A stretch of 64,000 nucleotides of DNA from Myxococcales bacterium. GTDB lineage: Bacteria; Myxococcota_A; Polyangia; Polyangiales; Polyangiaceae. The notes below the pieces were generated by a model. The model made no database searches and had not been told where the DNA came from. It saw nothing but the letters and a program-made list of their open reading frames with translations. The stretch covers positions 1-64,000 of the forward strand of contig JACPVJ010000022.1 in the NCBI GenBank assembly GCA_016191785.1, read 5' to 3'. Made by a program: the position numbers and the translations under genes. Below, piece by piece: positions 34,591 through 49,514 of the stretch (position 1 is its first letter; every line of letters begins with the position of its first letter).

Positions 34591-35826
34591 GTGACACTCG
34601 GTGCGTTGGCACGTGCGGCCTTGATTTCTGCCTGTGTCTTGGCGGCGTGCGCTGTCCCGGGTGCCGCCTTGCCCGGCCCTTCGCCCCCGGCCGTGGCGGC
34701 ACGGCCCGCGCCCACCGCTTGGCCCGAGCTGCCGCTGACGCCGGAGGGAGCCCATCGCGTGCTCGCGGCGCACACGCGTCGCCCACCGCGCACCGAGCCG
34801 ACCCTCACCCGGGAGAGCCTCGAGGCGAGCTTGCTGAGCGCCGCTCGGAAGAACCAGCTGGTGTCCGGGTACGACACCATCGCGGCCTTCTTGCGGGCAC
34901 GCGCCACTCGCCCCAGCTTCGTGCTCTTCGGCACCTATCACGACGCGCCGGGGCAAGTCGTCGCGTTTCGCCGGCTGGCGGGCGTGCTTGGGTTCGGCGC
35001 AACGGACGCCGTGATCGAGCAGTTTCATGCTCGAGGGCGCTGGAGCAACGTGCCGGCGCCCGAGCAAGCCGGCGACGCCGCGGCGCTCGATGTCGTCCCG
35101 CGCCTCGACGGGGTGATCGCCAGTCAGCGCGCTCACAATCACACCGCCTGGAAGTACGACTACCTGGAAGAGCTTCCAGCCCTGGTCGCCACGTTGCGTG
35201 CCGGCGGCGTTCGACTGCACGGCTGCGATCTGCCGACTGCGCTTCAGACGCGCCTTCGACCGGTCGGCGATGCCGCGCTGGCCGGGCTCCGCGAGCTCCA
35301 TTGCGTGCTCGCACTTGGAGAGGGCGCGCACGGGCCTGCGACCGTCGCCATGCTCTGGGGGGCGCGTCACGTCGCGGCCGATGGCGTGCAGCGGTTCTTG
35401 CCCAGCGGTGCAACCGTGGTCTCGATCGAAGTGTTCGGTGGCCGGCCTTCGGGCGACGGCATCGAGGCACGGCTCGGCTTCCGATTCACGGATCCGGTGC
35501 TGTTCCCGGTCGAGGGCCGAGATCGCTTTGCGCTCGTGCTGCCGCTCGGCACCCTCGCGGCGCGCGTCGACCGCGCTCGCACTTCGCTCCGCGTCGGCGA
35601 CCCGGTTGGCAAGCTGGTCGTGACCAGCGACCCCGAGGTCGAGCTCTGGGTCGACGGCCACGCCGAGCGCGTGGGAGCCCGACCCAGGGAGCTGCCGATT
35701 TTGCCGGGCCCGCACGCCTTCGTGGCGGGCAGCGTGGCGGGCGCCGTGTTCGTGCCGGAGGGCGGCTATTCCGAGCTCCACCTGGGCGGCGACACCCAGG
35801 TCATCGAGCACGCCCCGACGCCGTGA
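34591..35826 (+). CDS. Probable ChaN/TIKI-like lipoprotein
   Basis: 411 residues from GTG 34591; TTG 34570 in frame is an alternative. The signal ends VLAAC. The core has FVLFGTYHDAPGQ, then AVIEQFHARGRW, and a later AHNHTAWKYD. A Gly-x-x-His strand followed by an Ile-Glu strand is seen in ChaN/TIKI-superfamily (haem-binding or peptidase) proteins, but the match is partial. The last 70 residues (GKLVVTSDPEVELWVDGHAERVG in part) resemble a PEGA-like strand pair. No upstream Shine-Dalgarno is evident. Function tentative. Confidence 0.6.
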   Translation: MTLGALARAALISACVLAACAVPGAALPGPSPPAVAARPAPTAWPELPLTPEGAHRVLAAHTRRPPRTEPTLTRESLEASLLSAARKNQLVSGYDTIAAFLRARATRPSFVLFGTYHDAPGQVVAFRRLAGVLGFGATDAVIEQFHARGRWSNVPAPEQAGDAAALDVVPRLDGVIASQRAHNHTAWKYDYLEELPALVATLRAGGVRLHGCDLPTALQTRLRPVGDAALAGLRELHCVLALGEGAHGPATVAMLWGARHVAADGVQRFLPSGATVVSIEVFGGRPSGDGIEARLGFRFTDPVLFPVEGRDRFALVLPLGTLAARVDRARTSLRVGDPVGKLVVTSDPEVELWVDGHAERVGARPRELPILPGPHAFVAGSVAGAVFVPEGGYSELHLGGDTQVIEHAPTP

Positions 35827-35866
35827 CGGGAATCGCGCTCCTCACCCCGAGCGTTTTCAGCCGCGC

Positions 35867-38116
35867 ATGCGGCTCGGGGCTCTCGTCACGCTGACGGCGC
35901 TGATCTCGGTGGCTGACGCCTCGCCCGGGGCGCCTCGGCCCGCGCTCCTCCGCGCTCCGCACCTGGCCGCGGCCCGGGCCCTGTCGCCTCGCGCGCCCGC
36001 CGGGCTGCGGCTGCCCGCGTCCACGCAGCTCGCCATCGAGCGCGAGATCGACCGCGCCATCGACCGCGGCGAGATGCCCGGCGCGGTCGTGATCGTCGGC
36101 CGGCGCGACGGGATCTCGTTTCGGCGCGCCTTCGGAGCGGCCCGCGTCGAGCCGGTGCGTCGCGCCATGACCGAGGGCGCGATCTTCGATCTGGCCAGCG
36201 TGACCAAGGCCGTGGCGACGGCGACGGCGGTCGCGGCCTTGGTCGAGGACGGTCGCCTGGGGTACGACGATCCGGTCCGCAGGCACCTGCCCGCGTTCGA
36301 CCCTCGGGTCACCGTCCGCCACTTGCTCACGCACACCTCCGGCCTGCCGGCAGTGCTCGACGTGACGAAGAGCACGCTGCCCGAGATCTCGCGCGCTCCG
36401 CTCGTCGACGAGCCCGGAGTCCGACACCGCTACAGCGATCTGGGCTTCATCGCGCTGGGCGAGCTCGTGGCGCGGGTGGCGGGCGAGCGCTTCGAGGGCT
36501 TCGTCGCGCGCCGCCTCTTCGGGCCGCTCGGGCTCGTGGACACGGGCTTTCGCCCGGGGCCGAGCCCGCGGGTGGTGCCCACCGACGAGTGGCACGGTGT
36601 GGTGCACGATCCGCGGGCGCGGGCCCGGGGTGGCGTCGCCGGTCACGCCGGGCTGTTCTCGACCGCCGACGATCTCGCCCGGGTCGCCCGCATGCTGCTC
36701 GGCGGGGGCACGATCGACGGCCGCCGGGTGCTCCGCGCCGAGACGGTGCGGGCGATGACCGAGGTCCACGAGGTGCCCGGCGCCCGCGTGACTCTGGGTT
36801 GGGACGCGCCCGACGACCCCGCCAAGGCGGTCTTCTCAGCCAGGAGCTTTGGCCACGAGGGCTTCACCGGGACGTCGCTCTGGGTCGACCCTGACCGCGA
36901 TCGCTTCGTGGTGTTCCTGAGCAGTCGCCTTCACCCGGATGGCGAGGGCAAGGTCGCCCCGGTGGCCCACGCGATCCGGGCGCACGTCGCGCACGCGCGC
37001 GAGGTTCCCGACGCGCCCCTGATCGAGCTCGGCGTCGATCGGTTGGCGCGCGAGGGGTTCTTGGCACTCGGGGGTCGACGGGTGGCGCTCTTGACCCATG
37101 GTGCAGCTCGCGACGCGTCCGGTCGCCGCACGCTGGATCTGCTCGCCGCGGCGCCCGGGGTCGAGCTGGTGCGGGTCGTCACCCCCGAGCACGGGCTGTC
37201 GGTTGCAGAAGACGGGCCCGTGCCCGACGGTCGCGACGGACGCACCGGAGTCCCCATCGTCAGCCTGTATGGGGCGGGAACCGTCCACCACGCGTGGGCC
37301 GGCGTCGACACCGTGGTGGTGGATCTGGTCGATGCCGGCGCGCGCTTCTACACCTACGTGGCGGCGCTGGTGCAGGCCCTCGAGTCGGGTCGCCGCGTAG
37401 TGGTGCTCGACCGCCCGAACCCGAGCGGCGGCGTGCCCGCCGGTCCGGTCTCGCGCGCCGTGCCGCGCTCGCTGATCGATCCGCACCCGCTCCCGGTGAT
37501 TCACGGTATGACCCTGGGCGAGCTCGCCCGCTTCATCGCCCACGAGCGCGGGCTCGCCACCCCCGAGGTCGTTGCGCTCGCGGGTTGGCGTCGGAGCATG
37601 CGCTTCCGAGACACCGGGCTCGAGTGGTTCGACCCTTCGCCCAACTTGCGCTCGCCGCGCGCGGCGCTGCTCTACCCCGGCGTGGCGCTCTTCGAGATGA
37701 CCAACCTCTCGGTGGGGCGCGGCACCCCGACGCCCTTCGAGTGGGTAGGCGCACCGTGGCTCGATCCCGGCGCGGTCATCGCCGCGGTCGGCCCAATCGA
37801 GGGCGTGGCTCTCGCGCCCGCGGCGCGCACCCCCGAGCGCGGACCGTTCCGCGGGGAGCGGTGCCCGGGGCTGACGATCTCGCTCGCGCCCCGCGCCGAG
37901 GCTTCGCCGCTGCCGCTCGCGATGGCGCTGGCCCACGCGCTTCGGACGGTTCACCCCCGCGAGTGGGATCACCGGGGCGTGGGTGTGTTGCTCGGCAGCC
38001 CGGACACGCTCGCGCGGCTGGGGCAGGGCGCCGCACCGAACGAGCTGATGGCAGGCTGGCCGCTCGAGCTCGAGGCCTTCGCGGTCCGTCGTCGCCCGTT
38101 CCTGCTCTACCAGTGA
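35867..38116 (+). CDS. Fusion of AmiE-like beta-lactamase-family hydrolase and NamZ (DUF1343) muramidase
   Basis: 749 residues with a signal peptide (LVTLTALISVADA). Residues about 50-375 form a serine beta-lactamase-family domain: SVTK (S111, K114), YSD (Y189) and HEG (H330). Residues about 385-749 form a DUF1343 domain: GRRVALLTHGA, VTPEHGLS, VDLVDAGARFYTYVAALVQAL, VVVLDRPNPSGG and PFEWVGAPW. In Bacillus subtilis the separate amiE and namZ genes, neighbours in one operon, remove the peptide from MurNAc and release MurNAc from glycan ends. Here both activities are predicted in one exported protein. That would suit peptidoglycan recycling or digestion of prey walls. It is followed after 28 bases by the carboxylase operon. 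Confidence 0.85.
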   Translation: MRLGALVTLTALISVADASPGAPRPALLRAPHLAAARALSPRAPAGLRLPASTQLAIEREIDRAIDRGEMPGAVVIVGRRDGISFRRAFGAARVEPVRRAMTEGAIFDLASVTKAVATATAVAALVEDGRLGYDDPVRRHLPAFDPRVTVRHLLTHTSGLPAVLDVTKSTLPEISRAPLVDEPGVRHRYSDLGFIALGELVARVAGERFEGFVARRLFGPLGLVDTGFRPGPSPRVVPTDEWHGVVHDPRARARGGVAGHAGLFSTADDLARVARMLLGGGTIDGRRVLRAETVRAMTEVHEVPGARVTLGWDAPDDPAKAVFSARSFGHEGFTGTSLWVDPDRDRFVVFLSSRLHPDGEGKVAPVAHAIRAHVAHAREVPDAPLIELGVDRLAREGFLALGGRRVALLTHGAARDASGRRTLDLLAAAPGVELVRVVTPEHGLSVAEDGPVPDGRDGRTGVPIVSLYGAGTVHHAWAGVDTVVVDLVDAGARFYTYVAALVQALESGRRVVVLDRPNPSGGVPAGPVSRAVPRSLIDPHPLPVIHGMTLGELARFIAHERGLATPEVVALAGWRRSMRFRDTGLEWFDPSPNLRSPRAALLYPGVALFEMTNLSVGRGTPTPFEWVGAPWLDPGAVIAAVGPIEGVALAPAARTPERGPFRGERCPGLTISLAPRAEASPLPLAMALAHALRTVHPREWDHRGVGVLLGSPDTLARLGQGAAPNELMAGWPLELEAFAVRRRPFLLYQ

Positions 38117-38127
38117 GCGGGAAATGC

Positions 38128-38133
38128 TAGCCT
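38128..38133 (+). promoter_or_regulatory. TAGCCT -10-like box for the carboxylase operon
   Basis: TAGCCT ends 11 bases before ATG 38145. It overlaps the region just after an in-frame ATG at 38124, which supports the later start. Confidence 0.38.
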
Positions 38134-38144
38134 CCGCGGCCGCC

Positions 38145-39496
38145 ATGCCGCTCCTGTTTCATCGCGTGCTGATCGCCAACCGCGGCGAGGTGGCCGTGCG
38201 CATCGCCCGGGCCTGCGACGCCCTCGGGGTCACGCCGGTCTTGGCGGTGAGCGAGGCCGATCGCGACGCCGCCTACACCAGCGGCCGAGAGACGGTGTGC
38301 CTCGGCCCGGCGCGCTCGGCCGAGAGCTACCTCGACCTGGTGAAGGTGGTGCAGGCGGCCAAGCAGATGCGCTGCTCCGCCCTCCATCCCGGCTGGGGGT
38401 TCCTCTCCGAGAACCCGACCTTCGCCGCACTATGCGAGGCGCACGGGGTCACCTTCATCGGTCCGCCCGCCCACGCCATGTGGCTGATGGGCAAGAAGAC
38501 GCCGGCCAAGCGCGCCATGGGCGCGGCCGGTCTCACCCTCATCCCCGGCAGCGGCGGCGTGCTCTCGGGGCTGCCCGAGGCGCGCCGGGTCGCGGACCAG
38601 GTCGGCTATCCGGTGCTGTTCAAGGCCGAGAGCGGCGGCGGCGGGCGCGGCATGCGCATCGCGCGGGGGCCGAGCGAGGTCGACGAGGCGTTCACCGGCG
38701 CACAGCGCGAAGCCGCGGTCGCCTTCGGCGACGACCGCGTCTATCTCGAGCGGCTGCTCGAGGGCGGGCGCCACGTCGAGATCCAGGTCATGGCGGACCG
38801 CTACGGCAACGTCTGTCACCTGGGCGAGCGCGACTGCACGGTCCAGCGCAAGCATCAGAAGCTGATCGAAGAGTCGCCGTCGCCCGCGCTCTCGGCGGAA
38901 GAGCGGGCGCGCGGGGCAGAGCTGGCGCGGAGCGCCGCGGCCGCCATCGGCTACGTGGGCGCCGGGACCATGGAGTTTTTGCTCGACCAGTCGGGCACCC
39001 TCCGCTTCATGGAGATGAACACCCGCCTGCAGGTCGAGCACCCGGTCAGCGAGCTGCGCACGGGCATCGATCTCGCGGTCGAGCAGATCCGCGTGGCGGC
39101 CGGCTGCCCGCTGTCGTTCTCACAGAGCGACGTTCGTTTCGACGGTCACACCATCGAGTGTCGTATCAACGCCGAGGACCCGACGAAGGACTTCCGCCCG
39201 AGCCCGGGCACCCTCACCGTCTGGCAGCCGCCCGAGGTGAGCGATCACGTGCGCGTCGACACCCACGTGTCCCAAGGCTACAAGGTGCCGCCGTTCTACG
39301 ACTCGCTGATCTGCAAGCTGATCGTCAAAGGCAGAGACCGCGAGGACGCCCGTCAGCGCATGATCGCCGCGCTCTCGGCGCTGCGGGTCGAGGGCATCCA
39401 GACCACCGTGCCCATGCACATCGCCGTTCTGAAGAGCGAAGAGTTCGCGAGCGGCCGCTACGACAACCGCAGCATCCCCGGCTGGAGTCAGTCCTG

Positions 39497-39497
<1 letters not shown>
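38145..39497 (+). CDS. accC: Biotin carboxylase subunit of an acyl-CoA carboxylase
   Basis: 450 residues from ATG 38145; ATG 38124 would add seven residues. It carries the biotin carboxylase N-domain ([16 protein letters not shown]), the ATP-grasp loop [24 protein letters not shown]-type and [14 protein letters not shown] motifs, and the C-terminal [15 protein letters not shown]. It uses ATP and bicarbonate to carboxylate the biotin on the carrier protein. It is first of three overlapping genes with the carboxyltransferase (TGATG) and biotin carrier genes. Confidence 0.93.
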
Positions 39498-41223
<1,726 letters not shown>

Positions 41224-41227
<4 letters not shown>

Positions 41228-41844
41228 GCGCGCGGCGCCCCTTTCCCCGCGACGGTCGCGCATTTCATCGCACGCTGACCGCGGCCGGCGCGCGTCTGCC
41301 CGACGGTCGGGTCTCGGTCCGCTCGCCGGCGGTCGGCCTCTGGCGCGGCGCGCCGGCGCCCGGCACGTTGCTCATGCCCGGCGCGCACCTCGGCCAGATC
41401 GAGGCGCTCGGCGTGCTCCACGACCTGGTGCTCGACGACCACGCTCACGGCTTGGTCCTCGGCGAGGGCTCCGCGTCACGGCTCGCCCGGCAGCCGGTCG
41501 AGCACGGCACGCTGCTCTTCACCCTGGACCCGAGCGCGGGCGCGGTGCTGGCGGTCGAGGCCGAGGCCGAGGCCGGCGCAGGCGCTGCCGGGCTCGAGTT
41601 CCGCGCGCCCTCGAGTGGGCGCTTCTACCTGCGGCCCGCGCCGGACAAGCCGCCCTTCGTCGAGGCCGGCGCGGTGATAGAGGAAGGTCAGACCGTGTGC
41701 CTGCTCGAGGTGATGAAGACCTTCCACCGCATCAGCTACGGCGGCCCGGGCTTGCCGAAGCGTGCCAGGGTCACCACCGTGGCCGTGGCCGACGGCGCCG
41801 ACGTCGAGGTCGGCGACACGCTGATCGCGCTCGAAGACGCGTGA
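41224..41844 (+). CDS. Biotin carboxyl carrier protein with duplicated biotinyl-type domain
   Basis: 206 residues from ATG 41224, overlapping the carboxyltransferase stop (ATGA). The C-terminal half, from about 120, is a biotinyl domain with the biotin-attachment site [11 protein letters not shown] (Lys in VMK, where most carriers have AMK or VMK). The N-terminal half ([21 protein letters not shown]... GLVLGEG) has the hammerhead-like strand pattern of the same fold but no Lys at the matching turn, so it looks like a degenerate copy. The C-terminal domain alone should carry the biotin. It closes the operon. Confidence 0.85.
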
Positions 41845-41852
41845 GGCGCGGC

Positions 41853-42482
41853 TCAGCCCGCGTACCCCGACACCGCCACAGCGTGGCATGCGGTGCCGGC
41901 GATCACGAACAGGTGCCAGACCAGGTGGTTGTGTCGCAGGCGCTCCGCCGCGTAGAAGGCCACGCCGGAGGTGTACGCCACGCCCCCCGCGACCAGCCAG
42001 AACAGGCCCCAGGGCTGCATCGCGCGCCACAGCGGATGGATCGCGAACACCACGACCCAGCCCATCGAGAGATAGAGCACCATCGAGAGGCGAGGGAAGC
42101 GCAGGCCCCCGAGCAGCTTCAGGCCGACCCCGAGCGCCGCGAGCGCCCAGACCACGCCGAACAACGTGTATCCCCAGGCGCCGCGCAGCACGCCGAGGGT
42201 GAACGGCGTGTACGTCCCCGCGATCAGGAGGAAGATCGCCGCGTGATCGAGCACGCGTAGGCGCCGCTTCAGCGCTGGGTCCTTCGCGCCGTGATACAGC
42301 GTCGACGCCAGATAGAGCAAGACCATGGTCACCGAGAACACGGCGGCGCCGACCAGGCTTCGGCTGTTCCCGCGCTCGGCGACCGCGGAGAGCACGAACG
42401 GCGTCGCGATCAGCGCGGCGCAGAGCCCCAGCCCGTGGCTCAGGGTGTTGGCCGCTTCTTCGGGATCTCGACGGGGGGTCAT
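41853..42482 (-). CDS. PAQR/hemolysin III family membrane protein
   Basis: 209 residues from ATG 42482. Seven hydrophobic segments and the family motifs are present: ANTLSHGLGL near residue 10, STLYHG near 60, LDHAAIFLLIAGTYTPF near 80, and WHLFVIAGTACHAVAV at the end, which supply the Ser, Asp and three His of the zinc site. Bacterial members are called hemolysin III but are ceramidase-like hydrolases or receptors in related fungi and animals. A TATGCGT sequence lies 12 bases before the ATG. It converges on the carrier protein gene with an 8-base gap. Confidence 0.9.
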   Translation of the reverse strand: MTPRRDPEEAANTLSHGLGLCAALIATPFVLSAVAERGNSRSLVGAAVFSVTMVLLYLASTLYHGAKDPALKRRLRVLDHAAIFLLIAGTYTPFTLGVLRGAWGYTLFGVVWALAALGVGLKLLGGLRFPRLSMVLYLSMGWVVVFAIHPLWRAMQPWGLFWLVAGGVAYTSGVAFYAAERLRHNHLVWHLFVIAGTACHAVAVSGYAG

Positions 42483-42543
42483 CGGACGCGCAGACGCATA
42501 GCACCGATTCGAGGGTCGTGGGTGGAAGGCCGGCGCTTTGCGC

Positions 42544-46299
<3,756 letters not shown>

Positions 46300-46330
46300 G
46301 GTGATCTCCTGCCTCCCCGAAAAGAACCGG

Positions 46331-46828
46331 TCATGGCGGCGCGCACACGCCGATGCCCGGAATGATCTGCATGCACTTGTAGCCCTCGGCCTGGCGGCAC
46401 TCGCCGTCGTTCGCGCAGGGGGGCGAGCAGAGGGTGAGCGTGGTGCTCATGCCGCCGCCGGACTGCCCGACCGACGCGCAGCCGGCCTTCTCGCCGCACT
46501 CTTTCTCGGTCGACTGCGTGTCGCACGCCTTCGAGCAGAACCCACCGGGGAACGTGACGGTGGGCACGGGCCCACCGCCGATGGTGGTGAAGCACTCCGA
46601 GCCCGGCACCGCGGTGCAGTCGGCGTTCGTGCTGCAGGCGTCGCCGATCTCGCCGCCGCCGTTCGGCGCCGCCCCGGAACCGCCGCCGCCCGAGCCACCG
46701 CCCGAGCCACCGGAAGCCGCGGCGCCCTGTCCGGCGCTGCCGCTGGCCCCGCCCGAGCCGCCCGCGCCGTCGCTTGCGCTGCATCCCAAGAGGAGCACCC
46801 AGGCGCCCAGCGTCGCGCAGAGTCGCAT
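46331..46828 (-). CDS. Small Cys-rich lipoprotein with Gly/Ser stalk
   Basis: 165 residues from ATG 46828. The signal ends WVLLLGC (Cys16), followed by SASDG and a Gly/Ser/Ala stalk to about 58. The C-terminal 100 residues contain twelve Cys in a dicysteine-like pattern (GDACSTNADCT, CFTTIGG, GFCSKACD, KECGEKAGC, CSPPCANDGEC, KCMQI). No family is named. A TATCAT box ends 6 bases before the ATG. It lies upstream of the 1251-residue protein on the same strand (31 bases), so both may be expressed together. Confidence 0.75.
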   Translation of the reverse strand: MRLCATLGAWVLLLGCSASDGAGGSGGASGSAGQGAAASGGSGGGSGGGGSGAAPNGGGEIGDACSTNADCTAVPGSECFTTIGGGPVPTVTFPGGFCSKACDTQSTEKECGEKAGCASVGQSGGGMSTTLTLCSPPCANDGECRQAEGYKCMQIIPGIGVCAPP

Positions 46829-46834
46829 GCAGCG

Positions 46835-46840
46835 ATGATA
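46835..46840 (-). promoter_or_regulatory. TATCAT -10-like box
   Basis: On the minus strand, TATCAT ends 6 bases before ATG 46828. Only 36 bases separate the two divergent start codons here, so the -35 regions must overlap coding sequence. Confidence 0.45.
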
Positions 46841-46849
46841 CCCCAATGT

Positions 46850-46855
46850 TAGCTT
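46850..46855 (+). promoter_or_regulatory. TAGCTT -10-like box for the DUF4139 gene
   Basis: TAGCTT ends 9 bases before ATG 46865, back to back with 46835-46840. Confidence 0.45.
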
Positions 46856-46864
46856 CGGTGCGCC

Positions 46865-48874
46865 ATGACGAATGCCTTGCCAATCCGCCGGGTGGTCCTG
46901 TTCAAGCACGGCGTCGGGTACTTCGAGCGCGAGGGGGCCGTCGACGGCGACGCCAGCATCGACCTGGCCTTCAAAGCGGCCGAGATGAACGACGTCCTGA
47001 AGTCGCTGACGGTCCTCGACTTGGGCGACGGGCACATCGCGAGCATCAGCTACGAGTCCACGCTGCCGACCGAGAAGCGGCTGGAAGACGTGGCCATCCG
47101 CCTACCCGACGGCAACAGCTTGAGCGGGCTGCTCGAGCAGGTAAAGGGTGCGCGGGTCGCGGTGCTCGCCGGCAGCGACCGCCTCGAGGGCGTGGTCGCC
47201 GGCATCGAGACCCGCTGGCGCAAGGTGGGCGACGACACCCTGCACGAACACCAGCTGGTGCTCTTGGTGGGCGGCACCAGCTTGCGCGCGTTCGACCTCG
47301 GCGAGATCAAGTCGCTGGACTTCCTCGACGACGGGCTGCGAAAGGACCTGCAACACCTGCTCGAGATCTTGATCGGCGCCAAGAAGAAGGACCTGAAACG
47401 TCTGACCATCTTCGCGCGGGGTGGCGCCAGTCGCCCGGTGCAGGCCAGCTACGTGGTCGAGACCCCGGTGTGGAAGACCTCGTACCGCGTGATGCTGGGG
47501 CAGCCCGAGACTCGGATTCAAGGCTGGGCCATCGTCGACAACACCCAGGACGAAGACTGGGACGACGTCGCCCTCACCCTCGTGGCCGGCCTGCCCATCT
47601 CGTTCGTGCACGACCTGTACGCGCCCCGGCACCGCCGGCGGCCCACGGTCGAGGTGCAGGAAGAAGAGGCGTACGCCCCGCCGATCCTCGAGCAGGCGGC
47701 CTATCTGTCCGACGACGACGAGCGGACCTCGGCCGGCTTCCCCCCGCCCCCGCCGGCGCCGGGCGCGGCTTTCACCCGGGCCGGCATCATGCCCGCGCCC
47801 GCCGCGATGCCCGCGCGCATGGCTCCGCCGGGGCAGTCGCCCCAGGCGAAGGCCGCGGCCCGCGAGCGCAGCATGCAGGTGCAGACGCGCACGGCCCCGG
47901 TCGGCGATCTGTTTCAGTACGTGCTCGATCGCCCGGTCACGGTGAAGCGCAACCAGTCCGCGCTGGTACCGATCTTGTCCGCGGCGGTGAGCGGCAAGCG
48001 TGTCGCGGTCTACAACTCCGGCGTGCGCGAGAAGAACCCCCTCTCGTCCATCTGGCTCGAGAACACGACTGGGCTCACCCTCGAGGGCGGCCCGCTGACC
48101 GTGCTCGAGAGCGAGAGCTACGTGGGCGAGTCGATGCTCGAGACGATGAAGCCGGGCGAGAAGCGGCTGGTGCCCTACTCGGTCGAGCTCGGCTGCGTCG
48201 TGGCCATCGATCACGAGAGCGACGTGCGCGACGTGCACGCCGTCCGCATCGTCAACGGCGCCTTTCACCTGCTCCGGTTCCGGCTGGCGCGCACCATCTA
48301 TCGCGTGACCAACAAGACCGACGCGGTCATCGACCTGTTCTTGGAGCACCGCTTTCAACAGGGTTGGAAGCTGGTCGACACGCCCAAACCGGTGGAGACC
48401 ACCGAGAGCTTCCAGCGCTTCCGCTTCGACGCGGCTGCGAAGGGCGAGACGCGCTTCGTGGTGGTCGAGCAGGGCGACCAGTGGGAGAGCGTGCAGTTGA
48501 CCCAGGCCACGCGCGAGCACCTGAAGGTCTGGGTGGCCAGCCGCTACTTGAGCCAAGCGGCCCACGACGCCTTGGCGCAGATCGTCTCGCTGAACGAGCG
48601 GGTGGCTCAGTCGGCACGGCAAGAGGCCCAGCTCTCGCGCCAGATCGGCGAGATCGGCGAGAAGCAGAAGCGGGTGCGTGAGAACCTGAGCGCCTTGCGC
48701 GACTCCCGCGACGAGCAACGCCTGCGCGAGCGCTACGTGGCCGAGTTGACCCGCGACGAAGACACGCTCGCGCGCCTCGACGCCGAGCTGGCGCAATCGC
48801 GACAAGACAAGGTCCAGATCGAGGCCGAGCTCCGTCAGCGCATCACCACGCTGACCTTCGACGCGAACGTGTGA
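46865..48874 (+). CDS. DUF4139-domain protein
   Basis: 669 residues, no signal peptide. The N-terminal region (LFKHGVGYFEREG) and the beta-rich body with SYVVETPVWKTSYRVML and IVDNTQDEDWDDVALTLVAG fit the DUF4139 family, known from mucoidy-inhibitor-A-like proteins. A Pro-rich, Met-containing linker lies near residues 280-330. The C-terminal 90 residues are a long charged coiled coil (RQEAQLSRQIGEIGEKQKR). Biochemical activity of the family is not established. The gene diverges from the lipoprotein at 46828 across 36 bases. Confidence 0.82.
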   Translation: MTNALPIRRVVLFKHGVGYFEREGAVDGDASIDLAFKAAEMNDVLKSLTVLDLGDGHIASISYESTLPTEKRLEDVAIRLPDGNSLSGLLEQVKGARVAVLAGSDRLEGVVAGIETRWRKVGDDTLHEHQLVLLVGGTSLRAFDLGEIKSLDFLDDGLRKDLQHLLEILIGAKKKDLKRLTIFARGGASRPVQASYVVETPVWKTSYRVMLGQPETRIQGWAIVDNTQDEDWDDVALTLVAGLPISFVHDLYAPRHRRRPTVEVQEEEAYAPPILEQAAYLSDDDERTSAGFPPPPPAPGAAFTRAGIMPAPAAMPARMAPPGQSPQAKAAARERSMQVQTRTAPVGDLFQYVLDRPVTVKRNQSALVPILSAAVSGKRVAVYNSGVREKNPLSSIWLENTTGLTLEGGPLTVLESESYVGESMLETMKPGEKRLVPYSVELGCVVAIDHESDVRDVHAVRIVNGAFHLLRFRLARTIYRVTNKTDAVIDLFLEHRFQQGWKLVDTPKPVETTESFQRFRFDAAAKGETRFVVVEQGDQWESVQLTQATREHLKVWVASRYLSQAAHDALAQIVSLNERVAQSARQEAQLSRQIGEIGEKQKRVRENLSALRDSRDEQRLRERYVAELTRDEDTLARLDAELAQSRQDKVQIEAELRQRITTLTFDANV

Positions 48875-48880
48875 CGGCGC

Positions 48881-49459
48881 CTAGCCCTGGCGATACACCC
48901 GGCTGATCTTCGCTACGTGATCGACGAAGCTCATCAGCGCCTCGCCGGCGCGGGGGGCGAGCAGCGCGGCGATCCGCCGCAGCAGTTGTTCCTTCTGCTC
49001 GAGCTCGGCCTCGCTCGGAGGGGCGCCTTCGGCGTCGTGTGAGAGGTCTTCGAGCAGGTCCACGCAGTTGAAGATCAAGAGCGCCAGCTCGCGGGACTCT
49101 TCGGGGAACGAGCGGCGCAACACCGACAGGTCCATCCGTCGGGCCTCGTCGTCGTCGTCTGCCTTCTCTGCCGCGGCCTGACGCACTCGCGCCTCGAACG
49201 ACGCCGCGTCGTCGGCGTCGAAGTCGCGAAAGCTGATGTTCACCGCGGCCGCCGCCCGTGCCCGAGCGGGCGAGCGCTCGGGTCCGCGCCACCGACCCAG
49301 CGTCGCGACGGTTCTGAGGGCGATTTCCTCCGCGCGCTCGGTCACCGACTCTTTGACCGCATCGGCGATCTTGCCGGGCTCGATCAACTCCGCCGCCCGC
49401 ATGCCCTGCCGCGCCAGCGCGGCCTTCTCGTCCTCGTCCGCCACGTTGCCCCGACGCAT
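48881..49459 (-). CDS. Hypothetical cytoplasmic acidic helical protein
   Basis: 192 residues, no signal peptide or TM segment. Acidic and helical throughout, with clusters such as KADDDDEARR and SEAELEQKEQLLRR. No domain recognised. The reading frame is supported by codon position bias (GC at third positions) and lack of a better frame. It converges on the DUF4139 gene with a 6-base gap and diverges from the lipoprotein gene at 49515. Function unknown. Confidence 0.65.
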   Translation of the reverse strand: MRRGNVADEDEKAALARQGMRAAELIEPGKIADAVKESVTERAEEIALRTVATLGRWRGPERSPARARAAAAVNISFRDFDADDAASFEARVRQAAAEKADDDDEARRMDLSVLRRSFPEESRELALLIFNCVDLLEDLSHDAEGAPPSEAELEQKEQLLRRIAALLAPRAGEALMSFVDHVAKISRVYRQG

Positions 49460-49501
49460 GCCACGGCCCGGGCCCGCCTTTCAACCCAGGCGGTCCGGCG
49501 C

Positions 49502-49507
49502 TAGCGT
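49502..49507 (+). promoter_or_regulatory. TAGCGT -10-like box
   Basis: TAGCGT ends 7 bases before ATG 49515, consistent with a leaderless transcript. Confidence 0.42.
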
Positions 49508-49514
49508 GCCGCGC

